A DNA stretch of 30,342 nt from Pleurobrachia bachei (Eukaryota > Ctenophora > Tentaculata > Cydippida > Pleurobrachiidae), in contig AVPN01000934.1 of assembly GCA_000695325.1 (NCBI GenBank), positions 1 through 30,342 of the forward strand, in the 5' to 3' direction. The notes below the pieces were generated by a model. That model did no database searches and had not been told where the DNA came from. It saw nothing but the letters and a program-made list of their open reading frames with translations. Within the stretch, counting starts at the first letter, position 1; each line of letters opens with the position of its first letter. The position numbers and the translations under genes are program-made. Below are positions 1 through 9,276 of the stretch, in pieces.

Positions 1-265
1 ATCCTTGGTCACATATTCCCGCTGGTAGTCTAAGGTACCAATAGGAGCGCGTCAAATTTGGGCACAAATTTTCAAAATTTTGGCCGACGCAACTTTAAAA
101 TTTTGAAAATGGAAAATTCACGGCGCCGCGCGGCCAGGGAGACGTTTAAATCGACTGGCATGACTGGAACACGCGTAATATTCATTTGCTCACGCTGCCT
201 ATGTAGCGCGCAGGCTGATTGTCCGTCACGTCCACTCGCTTTTTTAAACGAAAACATCCTTTCTT
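1..265. other. Upstream intergenic sequence, no gene seen
   Basis: No family-like coding sequence is visible. The stretch contains a perfect 14-base inverted repeat (68-81 with 97-110, 15-base loop) and a GC-rich patch around 121-140. It is not part of the downstream duplication, whose left edge lies at about 266. It may hold the promoter of the first COQ9 copy, but no core promoter element is clear. Confidence 0.5.
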
Positions 266-401
266 ACTTTTACGGTTTTCCGAGCTCCACCTACATTTCT
301 GACAACTTCTGATTCAAATCTAATGAACGACACCCTAATAAACAACTGTTTTCTATTTTTATTTGCGTCTGTTAACCAAAAAACAAATTTTAGGGGTGCC
401 A

Positions 402-1151
402 ATGATTCGCTGCTGCGTGAGGCAAGCGGTCTCAGCCTGCTCAAGATTGCATCGCCCGTTCCCAGCCCGCACATACTACGCATCAGAAGAGGGGGAAGAT
501 TTAAAGTTTGACATTCTTGAGGGTTCCCTGAAACATGTTCACAACCACGGGTGGACGGAAAATGCCCTTAAACACGCGATCAAAGAGTTGAACTACTCGG
601 AAGCATCCATTAAAATGTTCAAATTGGGTGGTGCTGAGATAGCCCTGCATTATGACCAAAGTTTAAACGACCAGTTAGAAGACATGATGGCCCAACAGAA
701 AGATGACCTTGCACCGGATGCTGAACCTGTCCCAATTGCTGACTTTCTCCAGGATGCCATCAAAACACGCCTCGAACTACAGTTACCGTACTATGATCGC
801 TGGGCGGAGGCACTTGCTCTGTGCATTGATCCTAATGTAGCACCCAAAGCCACATCCCAGTTTGCCCATTTGATCGATGATATCTGGTTTTATGCTGGTG
901 ATAAATCTACGGATTTCAATTGGTATACCCGCCGAGCAACGGTTGCTGCGGTTTATGGTCTGACCGAACTGTTCATGCTACAAGACACTAGTCCCGGGTA
1001 TTCTGAAACATGGGCTTTTCTGAACCGAAGGGTAACTGATCTGGCTGCCTTGGGAGAGAATAGAGTTGAGCTTGAGAAACAATTAGAAGGTGCAGGAGAC
1101 TTGATGAAGGCTACGTTCATTATTGCTAGAAATATGTTAGGTCAGAAATAG
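402..1151 (+). CDS. COQ9: Ubiquinone biosynthesis protein COQ9, copy 1
   Basis: COQ9 is a mitochondrial matrix lipid-binding protein of the TetR-like fold that presents quinone intermediates to the COQ7 hydroxylase in coenzyme Q synthesis. The product from the ATG at 402 is 249 residues, intronless, somewhat shorter than human COQ9 (318). The N-terminus is rich in Arg, Ala and Cys without acidic residues up to ARTYYAS, as in a mitochondrial presequence. The family hallmark DDIWFYAGDKSTDFNWYTRR, followed by TELFMLQD-S and the W-x-FL-x-RV segment, is clear, and so is the upstream HNHGW start of the domain. I chose the ATG at 402 because the longer frame upstream has no ATG and an AG splice-acceptor-like site sits 8 bases before this one. 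The serpin exon 1a starts 140 bases downstream on the same strand. Confidence 0.93.
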   Translation: MIRCCVRQAVSACSRLHRPFPARTYYASEEGEDLKFDILEGSLKHVHNHGWTENALKHAIKELNYSEASIKMFKLGGAEIALHYDQSLNDQLEDMMAQQKDDLAPDAEPVPIADFLQDAIKTRLELQLPYYDRWAEALALCIDPNVAPKATSQFAHLIDDIWFYAGDKSTDFNWYTRRATVAAVYGLTELFMLQDTSPGYSETWAFLNRRVTDLAALGENRVELEKQLEGAGDLMKATFIIARNMLGQK

Positions 1152-1291
1152 TGTGAATCGTATTTGAAATTCCCCCTGTATGTCTTTTTTATTGAGTGAC
1201 CCTCTACGATTTTCACATTTTCTGCTGTTTTTCTATCTAGTCAGTATCTTCAGTGTGTTTTTATTCTTTGTATGTGTAGATTGTAGAAGCA

Positions 1292-1412
1292 ATGAGGGGA
1301 TATACGTTGCTCCTCTTCCTTTCTGCTCTGGTGATAAGTACCACAGCAACTACCACTGTTGAAGAATCTGTGAACTCAGCAGGACTCAAGATCTTCCGAC
1401 AACTTATCAAAG
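1292..1412 (+). CDS. Serpin exon 1, copy a (signal peptide exon)
   Basis: The ATG at 1292 opens a 40-codon exon with a hydrophobic signal peptide (MRGYTLLLFLSALVI), a Thr-rich linker and the start of helix A (AGLKIFRQLIK). It ends at a GT donor (phase 1). It is a near copy of exon 1b at 2630 but lacks four codons of the Thr-rich linker. The next exons downstream are 1.5 kb away with the second COQ9 copy in between, so it is either an alternative first exon, whose intron would contain COQ9 copy 2, or an orphan left by the tandem duplication. Confidence 0.7.
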
Positions 1413-1510
1413 GTACAGAATGTTTCATTAATACAATTTGCCCTTTATTATATCTCTCCTTTTAATGATCTGAATGCTGAATTGTGCAAAAAGTTATGAT
1501 TTTTTCCCTG

Positions 1511-1573
1511 CCTGGGTCAATGCCCGAAGGGCATTGACCCAGGATGATGTTTTTAGCACGCACGTGCTAAAAA
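1511..1573. repeat. Two adjacent perfect hairpins at a duplication breakpoint
   Basis: The first inverted repeat (1511-1543) has a perfect 15-bp stem and a GAA loop. The second (1550-1573) has a perfect 11-bp stem with a CA loop. Both lie in a spacer of about 140 bases (1463-1601) found only between the two COQ9/serpin-exon-1 units. Confidence 0.85.
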
Positions 1574-1736
1574 GATCATTCAGGGTTTAGAAATCAGCAT
1601 ACTTTTACGGTTTTCCGAGCTCCACCTACATTTCTGACAACTTCTGATTCAAATCTAATGAACGACACCCTAATAAACAACTGTTTTCTATTTTTATTTG
1701 CGTCTGTTAACCAAAAAACAAATTTTAGGGGTGCCA

Positions 1737-2486
1737 ATGATTCGCTGCTGCGTGAGGCAAGCGGTCTCAGCCTGCTCAAGATTGCATCGCCCGTTCCCAG
1801 CCCGCACATACTACGCATCAGAAGAGGGGGAAGATTTAAAGTTTGACATTCTTGAGGGTTCCCTGAAACATGTTCACAATCACGGGTGGACGGAAAATGC
1901 CCTTAAACACGCGATCAAAGAGTTGAACTACTCGGAAGCATCCATTAAAATGTTCAAATTGGGTGGTGCTGAGATAGCCCTGCATTATGACCAAAGTTTA
2001 AACGACCAGTTAGAAGACATGATGGCCCAACAGAAAGATGACCTTGCACCGGATGCTGAACCTGTCCCAATTGCTGACTTTCTCCAGGATGCCATCAAAA
2101 CACGCCTCGAACTGCAATTACCCTACTATGATCGCTGGGCGGAGGCACTAGCTCTATGCATTGATCCTAATGTTGCACCCAAAGCCACATCCCAGTTTGC
2201 CCATTTGATCGATGATATCTGGTTTTATGCTGGTGATAAATCTACGGATTTCAATTGGTATACCCGCCGAGCAACGGTCGCTGCGGTTTATGGTCTGACC
2301 GAGCTGTTCATGCTACAAGACACTAGTCCCGGGTATTCTGAAACATGGGCTTTTCTGAACCGTAGGGTAACTGATCTGGCTGCCCTGGGAGAGAATAGAG
2401 TTGAGCTTGAGAAACAATTAGAAGGTGCAGGAGACTTGATGAAGGCTACGTTCATTATTGCTAGAAATATGTTAGGTCAGAAGTAG
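1737..2486 (+). CDS. COQ9: Ubiquinone biosynthesis protein COQ9, copy 2
   Basis: This is a second intact, intronless 249-residue COQ9, offset 1,335 bases from copy 1. By eye I count 12 base differences between the coding regions. All are synonymous, so the two proteins are identical, including the STDFNWYTRR hallmark and the mitochondrial-type N-terminus. The same AG acceptor-like site lies 8 bases before the ATG. Serpin exon 1b starts 144 bases after its stop. Whether both copies are expressed, or one is an allele placed in tandem by the assembly, cannot be settled from sequence. The purely synonymous pattern argues that both templates have been under purifying selection. Confidence 0.92.
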   Translation: MIRCCVRQAVSACSRLHRPFPARTYYASEEGEDLKFDILEGSLKHVHNHGWTENALKHAIKELNYSEASIKMFKLGGAEIALHYDQSLNDQLEDMMAQQKDDLAPDAEPVPIADFLQDAIKTRLELQLPYYDRWAEALALCIDPNVAPKATSQFAHLIDDIWFYAGDKSTDFNWYTRRATVAAVYGLTELFMLQDTSPGYSETWAFLNRRVTDLAALGENRVELEKQLEGAGDLMKATFIIARNMLGQK

Positions 2487-2629
2487 TGTGAATCGTATTT
2501 GAAACTCCCCCTACAGTGTGTCTTTTTTATATTGAGTGACCCTCTTCGATTTTCCAAATTGTCCGCTGTTTTTCTATCTAATCTGTATCTTCGCTATATA
2601 TTTATTCTTTGTGTGTGTGTGTAGAAGCA

Positions 2630-2762
2630 ATGAGGGGATATACGTTGCTCCTCTTCCTTTCTGCTCTGGTGATAAATACCATAGCAACTACCACAGCAAC
2701 AACCACTGTTGAAGAGTCGGTGAACACAGCAGGACTCAAGATCTTCCAACAGCTTATCAAAG
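2630..2762 (+). CDS. Serpin exon 1, copy b (signal peptide exon)
   Basis: This 44-codon exon starts at the ATG at 2630, five bases after a pyrimidine- and GT-rich stretch ending in AG. It encodes a signal peptide (MRGYTLLLFLSALVI), a Thr/Ala linker and serpin helix A (AGLKIFQQLIK). The donor is at 2763 in phase 1, matching the acceptor of exon 2a at 2978 so that the joined codon gives Asp-Glu-Pro. This is the nearest and most likely first exon of the serpin. A signal peptide followed by about 370 residues of serpin fold means entry into the ER. Confidence 0.85.
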
Positions 2763-2977
2763 GTATGGAATTCATTATAACCTTTTCCCTTTATTATATC
2801 CCTCCATAATTCATGCTAAGATATCCATTAGTCAGATGATATTTATAATGTCTTTGAGGCCTTGATTATTATGGTTTCGTGACCTCTCTCAGTCCATTAA
2901 TAACAATTTCTTTATCATGTTTATAATATCTCACAACCAATATTATATTCTCTCTCACCCTTTCTTTCCTTACTCAG

Positions 2978-3838
2978 ATGAGCCGAAAAGTAATGTAGTG
3001 TTCTCGCCCCTTTCTCTCGGGATAGCACTACACTGGCTAAAGGAAGGCGCTGCATCTACCACCCACACCTTTCTTTCCCAGTTCCTAGACTCTCATCATT
3101 CCCTCTCAGAGCAGCTCAGCTCCCTTATAGAGGTACCAAAACTTAAACATGTCAGATATAATTCGCTAAACCAATAATCTTCTCTTTTTCGAAAACAGCA
3201 TCTGTGTGTAATATCCCCACTCCCCACAATATAGAAGGTAGGAACAAGACCCGTATACAAAGATGAAGATGATGATGATGATGTTGGATTGAAGGTGGAG
3301 GGAATGGTCCAAACTGTCCGTCTTGTAAACTCCCTCCTTCATCACAGAGATATTGATCTGTCGGATTCTTTCCTAGACAAGTCTGTAGATCACCTACAGG
3401 CGAGCACCACCCCCATTGACCCTACTGATGTGACAGGGGTAGTGAACCATGTCAATGGGATGGTGGAACAGTTGACGGAGGGCAAGATCAAGAATCTCTT
3501 GAACCAAGGTACATGGTCTCGACCAAGATGGGCAGTGCAAGGTGTGGTGATAAATACCATGGTTGCAAAATTGTCGACAAATGGTCCCCCTAAATATTTA
3601 TGCAGATTGATAGACCCCATATTGGGCACTATATTTGCAGCTATTTCTTCCCAATCTTCTTCTGCAGAGCACATAACGGAAGACACCCGACTGATTCTGT
3701 TGAATGTTCTCTACTTCAAAGATAGTTGGAGGGATCCCTTCCCCAAACGAAACACTAAACCCAGGAAGTTTTATCTGGATGATGGTTCCTACCAGATGAT
3801 TCCGACCATGGAACACACTACTACCATGCAATATACAG
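2978..3838 (+). CDS. Serpin exons 2-4, cassette a
   Basis: Three exons: 2978-3132 (phase 1 to 0), 3235-3508 (0 to 1) and 3668-3838 (1 to 1). Exon 2 carries the serpin NVVFSPLSLGIALHWLKEGA block (strand 6B/helix B). Exon 3 starts with an acidic loop (KDEDDDDDVG) and ends with the helix F region VNGMVEQLTEGKIKNLL. Exon 4 carries the strongly conserved NVLYFKDSWRDPF core of strand 3A. All splice signals are canonical. The cassette as a whole is phase 1 to phase 1, so it can be swapped with cassette b or skipped to exon 5 without a frameshift. The last bases of exon 4 and its donor are repeated 57 bases on. Confidence 0.88.
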
Positions 3839-3905
3839 GTAACATGTGCATCATGGTTCCAACCATGGAACACACTACTACCATGCAATATACAGGTAAC
3901 ACATG
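3797..3905 (+). repeat. 57-bp tandem duplication of exon 4a end and donor
   Basis: The 3' end of exon 4a, coding PTMEHTTTMQYTG with its GTAAC donor, is repeated once with a period of 57 bases. The frame stays open across both units (19 codons per unit), so two donors are available and use of the second adds 19 residues. Cassette b lacks the extra unit. Confidence 0.8.
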
Positions 3906-4214
3906 TGCATCACGGTGACCTTGGTTACCATGGAAACTGAAAGAGTTACTTTAGCAACTCTCTTTTGGTCAACTTTTATTCACAACGTTCATTTTCATTT
4001 TTCAAAACAAAACAAAACAAATAAGTTGGGCTCATAAACATGATTGTTTTATAAAACGTGATGATATAAACAAAAAAGGGAATACGGATGAGAGAATTGG
4101 AGAGAACACAATAAAAGATAGTAAAGATTTGAGATTGTGCCAGGGAACTTTTATCTTTGGAAGTGGCATCTCATTAGTTTACTAGAAGTAGGTATAAGTG
4201 GTTTTTGGAAGAAA

Positions 4215-4345
4215 GCAAATGAAGGTTCCCTCTCTCAATCTCTCTCTGATCACTCTCTTTCTCTCTCTCATTTTCTCTCTCTCTCACTCTCTCTCTCTTC
4301 CCTCCCTATCTTTCTCAGTTCCCTCTCTCCTTCCCGTGTCTATCT
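4215..4345 (+). repeat. CT-rich microsatellite in serpin intron
   Basis: Imperfect (CT)n tract just beyond the stop codon of the nested minus-strand ORF. In cassette b the equivalent place (7380-7460) is much shorter. Confidence 0.85.
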
Positions 4346-4354
4346 CACTGCCTC

Positions 4355-5140
4355 TCAAACGAGCATCCCAATTGGTCGGGTATTCCCCACACTACACAAA
4401 CGTCTCAAATACTCTGCAACTTCACTCGGTATAACCCTGTCTGTTTTCAAGATTGCCGAAGAATAAGATTTGTTGACTATCTCTCGTCGTATTGCGGCAC
4501 GATTAGCAGTCCTCAGTCCTCCTAGACCAGCGGCTACTTTCCTTGAGGGTGAAGGTGCAGTACCAGTTTTCCTGACAGGTGAAGGTGTACTGGTTCTCTT
4601 GACAGGTATATTATCTTCCCTGACTAAGAGTTCTTTAGTGGTGGTTGAAGGAGGGGGAGCAGAGGAGGACCGAGCAAATGTGACCCTTTTCTTTTTGTCT
4701 TTAGAACAGGGGGGAGCTCCCTTTTTAGTCCCCTCCTCGTTGTGAGAGCCCTTTGTTACACCCCTCTTCTTGACTACCAGCCCTTTCTTGTTGTTCTCTG
4801 GAGCCCTTTCCTCTACACTGTTATCTTCTAACAACGCTTCCTGGGGTGCCCTGTCATTGGCGGCTGGTGGAGTTTGGGTCCTGTCATTTTCCACTCCAAA
4901 TATGTGTGTATGGGATTTGCAGGCATGTCCAAATATGGGTGTATGAGATTTGCTGGCATGAGCGAGAAGTCTCTGCTGCCTCTTTCCCTCCTCATAACAT
5001 TCCTGCCCGTCTATCCATACTGGGAACTGGCTCTGGTACTCGGTTGTGTAGCCCATTATGTACCTAGTTGAGAGTTTGGTATAGATTATTGGAAGGTAAA
5101 TACTGCCCCAATTGGGTTTGGAATGACTTGCACATCTCAA
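4355..5140 (-). CDS. Nested minus-strand ORF, copy 1, unknown function
   Basis: An open exon of about 261 codons read against the serpin, ending at the TGA at 4355. On the minus strand a good acceptor (ATACAG) lies at about 5154, so the exon continues upstream of the first ATG. The product is hydrophilic and basic, with a GYTTEYQSQFPVW block, 11-residue repeats (HASKSHTPIFG), KDKKKR and Ser/Thr-Pro-Arg/Lys motifs (TPSPVRK), and a conserved C-terminal part (IVNKSYSSAILKTD). The xEYQxxF-W pattern recalls microtubule-associated proteins such as MDM1 or SAXO, but this is weak. A possible upstream exon on the same strand (around 5260-5325, ending SEYT) would join in frame. No function assigned. 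Confidence 0.5.
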   Translation of the reverse strand: MRCASHSKPNWGSIYLPIIYTKLSTRYIMGYTTEYQSQFPVWIDGQECYEEGKRQQRLLAHASKSHTPIFGHACKSHTHIFGVENDRTQTPPAANDRAPQEALLEDNSVEERAPENNKKGLVVKKRGVTKGSHNEEGTKKGAPPCSKDKKKRVTFARSSSAPPPSTTTKELLVREDNIPVKRTSTPSPVRKTGTAPSPSRKVAAGLGGLRTANRAAIRREIVNKSYSSAILKTDRVIPSEVAEYLRRLCSVGNTRPIGMLV

Positions 5141-5408
5141 ACCATCTGTATATCAAAAAACAAAAGCTAAATGAGTTTCTTATTATGACAGTAAATATGG
5201 TGCTGAAGATAAACCAGTGATTTGATAGCCCGACTACACGTCTGGGCGGGAACCTTCAGAAACGTAATCTACCAGTATATTCTGACAGATGAAGTTTTAT
5301 CCAGAAATAACATCCTGCGTCAGTCATAACCATTTAGGAGCAACTTCACAAAAGTTATAATTATAAAAAATGCATTGCTAGGTAAACAAGAAAATGCACT
5401 TTAGCAAG

Positions 5409-5465
5409 TGAGAAAGAGAGAGAGAGAGAGAGATAGAGAGAGAGTGAGGGAAAGAAAGAGAGAGA
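5409..5465 (+). repeat. GA microsatellite
   Basis: (GA)n tract with minor interruptions, lying in the intron or upstream region of the nested minus-strand ORF. The identical tract recurs at 8529-8583 in the second unit. Confidence 0.85.
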
Positions 5466-5590
5466 ACTGTGCACGCTACATGAGAGAGAAATGCTTGTCG
5501 CTTGGCTTCTATACCTCCCACATCATGGCCTGTATTTTGATATTTTAAAGTGGGACCTCCTCTAATAATGTACATTCATCCTGCCTCTGT

Positions 5591-5837
5591 AAGGCTCAGC
5601 TCGTTAGTATGGTGACTGATGGAACGTGAGAAGTTCCCATGCAATGTTTAGTCTCACATAACATTGTAATTAGGCGTTGGCGATGACGATCAGATCACAT
5701 TGCACGGTATGACCTATTGTGGGCGGCATCGCTTATCATTGAATGTTATCGTTTTGAGAATTCGTTGGCAGGGAAACACAGCATTATGAAACATAATGCA
5801 TAATAATTCTTGTTAAGTTTTCGTATCCATAATCCTA
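5591..5837. other. Unique spacer between the two 2.8-kb units
   Basis: This stretch has no counterpart after the second unit (8712 onwards differs). No open coding exon, RNA gene or clear repeat is seen. It contains short AT-rich runs and marks the junction between the duplicated blocks 2815-5590 and 5838-8711. Confidence 0.55.
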
Positions 5838-6244
5838 TCCATGCTAAGATATCCATTAGTCAGATGATATTTTATAATGTCTTTGAGGCCTTGATTATTA
5901 TGGTTATATCGGCAGTTTTTATGAAACCTGTTTTTTCTCAGTTACCATTAAAGAGTCACCTGTAATAGTCTACTTTAAACATTTATACCCAGTTTTGTTC
6001 GTGTGAAGCATTATATTTTCCTAGGATATACCGCTCTGATGATTCGGCAGTTCAGTGTCAATTATATTGGCTCTGATACTGTTGAATATGGGCGGTATAT
6101 ATATATATAAGCTCCAGTTATTATTATTATTATTATGGTTTCGTGACCTCTCTCAGTCCATTAATAACAATTTCTTTATCATGTTTCTGATATCTCACAA
6201 ACAATATATTCTCTCTCTCATCCTTTCTTTCCCTCTCCCTACAG

Positions 6245-7134
6245 ATGATCCGAAAAGTAATGTAGTGTTCTCGCCCCTTTCTCTTGGGATAGCTCTCCAC
6301 TGGCTAAAGGAAGGCGCTGCATCTACCACCCACACCTCTCTCTCACAGTTCCTAGAGTCCCATCATTCCCTCTCAGAGCAGCTCAGCTCCCTTATAGAGG
6401 TACCAAAACAGATACATAATCATGATAATGTCGAATACTAGCTAAAACCAAAAAAACTTTTTTCAAAACCTTCATGTTTATTTTTCTACCCCAACTAATG
6501 TGTGTAATATCCCACTCCCCACCCATAGAAGGTACGAACAAGGCCCGCATACAATGATGATGGTGATGATGACTTAAAGGTGGAGGGGATGATCCAGACT
6601 GTCCGACTGGTAAACTCCCTCCTTCATCACAGAGATATTGATCTATCGGATGCTTTCCTAGACAAGTCTACAGATCACCTACAGGCGACCACCACCCCCA
6701 TTACTGATGTGTCAGGGGTAGTGGACCATGTCAATGGGATGGTGGAACAGTTGACGGAGGGCAAGATCAAGAATCTCCTTAACCAAGGTATACGATCTCG
6801 CACAAGATAGGCAGTTAAAGTTGTGATGATAAATATCATGGTTGCGGGATTGTCGACAAATTACCAAATGGTTGGGATGGTTATGGATTGATATATCATA
6901 TACCCCATATTGGGTACTAATTTTGCAGCTATTTCCTCACCGCTTCCCAATCTTCTTCTGCAGAGCACATAACAGAAGACACCCGACTGATCTTGTTGAA
7001 TGTTCTATACTTCAAAGATAGTTGGAGGGAACCATTCCCCAAACGAAACACTAAACCCAGGAAGTTTCATCTGGACGATGGTTCCTACCAGATGGTTCCA
7101 ACTATGGAACACACTACTACAATGCAATATTCAG
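6245..7134 (+). CDS. Serpin exons 2-4, cassette b
   Basis: Second copy of the N-terminal serpin cassette: exons 6245-6399, 6529-6787 and 6964-7134, with the same phases (1-0, 0-1, 1-1) as cassette a. The serpin blocks NVVFSPLSLGIALHWLKEGA, VNGMVEQLTEGKIKNLL and NVLYFKDSWREPF are intact. The acidic loop of exon 3 is shorter (YNDDGDDDLK), all exon indels are in multiples of three, and canonical splice sites are kept. Introns differ from cassette a by several indels. It has no signal-peptide exon of its own directly upstream, so it would have to use exon 1a or 1b, as an alternative to cassette a or in tandem with it. Confidence 0.85.
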
Positions 7135-7457
7135 GTAACATCATGTTTCATTTTTATTTGTTCATTTTTCATAATAAAGATAACACAAAATAAATAAGTT
7201 GGGCTCATTTAGACAATAGACATGAATGTTTTATAAAACATGGTGATATAAACAGAGAGAATACGGATGAGAGAATAGAGCACAATAAAAATAAAGATAG
7301 TGAAGATTTGAGGTTGTGCCAGGGAGCTTTCATCTTCGGAAGTGGCATCTCATTAGTTTACTATCATAAGTGAAGTTTCTTCGCTTCTCACTCTCGCTTC
7401 CCTCTGTCTTTCTCAGTTCCCTCTCTCCTCCCGTATCTATCTCGTTGCCTCTCTCTC

Positions 7458-8258
7458 TCAAACTAGCATCCCAATTGGTCGGGTATTCCCCACACTACAC
7501 AATCGTCTCAAATATTCTGCCACTTCACTCGGTATGACGCTGTCCGTTTTTAAGATTGCCGAAGAATAAGACTTGTTAACTATCTCTCGTCGTATTGCGG
7601 CACGATTAGCAGTCCTCCGTCCTCCACCAGCGGCTACCCTGTAGGGTGAAGGTGCAGTACTAGTTTTCCTGACAGGTGAAGGTGTACTGGTTCTCCTTAC
7701 AGGTGTACTGTTTTCCCTTACTATGGGGGGAGTGGAGGTTGAAGGAGGGGGAGCAGAGGAGGACCGATCAAATGTGACTCTTTTCTTTTTGTCTTTAGAA
7801 CAGGGGGGAGCTCCCTTTACTAGCCCCTTCTCGTTGTTAGAGTCCTTTGTTACACTTCTCTTCTTGACTGCTAGCCCCCTCTTGTTCTCTGGAGTCCCGA
7901 CCTCTACACTGTTATCTTCTAACAACGCTTCCTGGGGTGCCCTGTCATTGGCGGCTGGTGGAGTTTGGGTCCTGTCATTTTCCACTCCTGATAAGGGCGT
8001 ATTGCTGGCATCTCCAAATATGGGCGTATGAGATTTGCTGGCATGTCCAAATATGGGTGTATGGGATTTGCTGGCATGTGCGAGAAGTCTCTGCTGCCTC
8101 TTTCCCTCCTCATAACATTCCTGCCCGTCTATCCATACTGGGAACTGGCTCTGGTACTCGGTTGTGTAGCCCATTATGTACCTAGTTGAGAGTTTGGTAT
8201 AGATTATTGGAAGGTAAATACTGCCCCAATTGGGTTTGGAATGACTTGCACATCTCAA
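7458..8258 (-). CDS. Nested minus-strand ORF, copy 2, unknown function
   Basis: Paralogue of the ORF at 4355-5140, 266 codons, again reading against the serpin inside its intron and ending at the TGA at 7458. The first 70 or so residues and the last 45 are nearly identical to copy 1. The middle differs by substitutions and several indels, all in multiples of three, with an extra partial repeat (DASNTPLSG) in the HASKSHTPIFG array. The flanking 440 bases upstream (8259-8700) are almost identical to 5141-5580. Frame preservation through many indels supports it being translated. No family is recognised. Confidence 0.5.
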   Translation of the reverse strand: MRCASHSKPNWGSIYLPIIYTKLSTRYIMGYTTEYQSQFPVWIDGQECYEEGKRQQRLLAHASKSHTPIFGHASKSHTPIFGDASNTPLSGVENDRTQTPPAANDRAPQEALLEDNSVEVGTPENKRGLAVKKRSVTKDSNNEKGLVKGAPPCSKDKKKRVTFDRSSSAPPPSTSTPPIVRENSTPVRRTSTPSPVRKTSTAPSPYRVAAGGGRRTANRAAIRREIVNKSYSSAILKTDSVIPSEVAEYLRRLCSVGNTRPIGMLV

Positions 8259-8847
8259 ACCATCTGTATATCAAAAAACAAAAGCTAAATGAGTTTCTTA
8301 TTATGACAGTAAATATGGTGCTGAAGATAAACCAGTGATTTGATAGCCCGACTACACGTCTGGGCGGGAACCTTCAGAAACGTAATCTACCAGTATATTC
8401 TGACAGATGAAGTTTTATCCAGAAATAACATCCTGCGTCAGTCATAACCATTTAGGAGCAACTTCACAAAAGTTATAATTATAAAAAATGCATTGCTAGG
8501 TAAACAAGAAAATGCACTTTAGCAAGTGAGAAAGAGAGAGAGAGAGAGAGATAGAGAGAGAGTGAGGGAAAGAAAGAGAGAGAACTGTGCACGCTACATG
8601 AGAGAGAAATGCTTGTCGCTTGGCTTCTATACCTCCCACATCATGGCCTGTATTTTGATATTTTAAAGTGGGACCTCCTCTAATAATGTACATTCATCCT
8701 GCCTCTGTAAGGATCTGCTCACTTAAATTCTTACATATTATACAGTTAGGATTATGCAGGGTCAGACTCACTCACTCACCCGTGACCGAGTTAAATCAGG
8801 GCGTTCCTAGCTTATAGATTCTCTCATTTTAGTTCCTCTCCCTTCAG

Positions 8848-9219
8848 ATACAGAGACAGCTACTGCAGTGGTTCTACCCTTCTCCACCCCCTCAGTGCAA
8901 ATGGTCTTGGTTAAACCTAAAGTTCCCATTCCATCTCTCCTTCAAAATAAGGTACTTGAGATAAAAGAGAGAGAATTAAAATGCGAATTATACTTTCCCA
9001 CGCTCCCTCTCCTGTAATGTTGGACACTCTCCAATTGAATATATTCCCAGGAATTCCTGACTGTTCTCACTGATAAGATGGATCACAGAGAGGTTAATCT
9101 AAGGGTCCCTAAATTCCAAATTGAAACCTCTCTCGATATGAAGAGCACGCTCACGACCCTGGGCTTGGGTGATTTGTTTGTTGATCGTGTTGCTGATTTT
9201 AGTGCCATGACAAAAACAG
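8848..9219 (+). CDS. Serpin exons 5-6 (shared core)
   Basis: Exon 5 (8848-8951, phase 1 to 0) encodes AVVLPFSTPSVQMVLVKPK, the strand 2B/3B region where serpins have a hydrophobic strand followed by M-x-x-x-x-P. Exon 6 (9051-9219, phase 0 to 1) encodes VNLRVPKFQIETSLDMKSTL and then LGLGDLFVDRVADFSAMT, the conserved serpin segment before the hinge. Acceptors (CTTCAG, TTCCCAG) and donors are canonical. These exons occur once, so every serpin isoform must pass through them. The phase-1 donor at 9220 matches all three downstream last exons. Confidence 0.88.
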
Positions 9220-9227
9220 GTATGCTA

Positions 9228-9255
9228 TGACGTCATGAGATGAGCTGTGACGTCA
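9228..9255. promoter_or_regulatory. Two perfect CRE/ATF palindromes in a 57-base intron
   Basis: TGACGTCA occurs at 9228-9235 and again at 9248-9255, spaced exactly 20 bases, inside the very short intron between exon 6 and RCL exon 7a. The sites are exact matches to the CREB/ATF consensus. Function in this place is inference: an internal enhancer or promoter, or chance. Confidence 0.45.
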
Positions 9256-9276
9256 TGTGTGACATAATATTCCCAG

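Noticed and set aside
402-1151. COQ9 as a retrocopy because it has no introns
   Set aside because: No poly(A) tail or target duplication is seen. Both copies are intact with only silent differences, and the unit border includes the neighbouring serpin exon, so duplication was at the DNA level.
4470-4745. Plus-strand ORF opposite the nested gene
   Set aside because: It is a shadow of the minus-strand ORF, whose copies preserve frame and protein ends.
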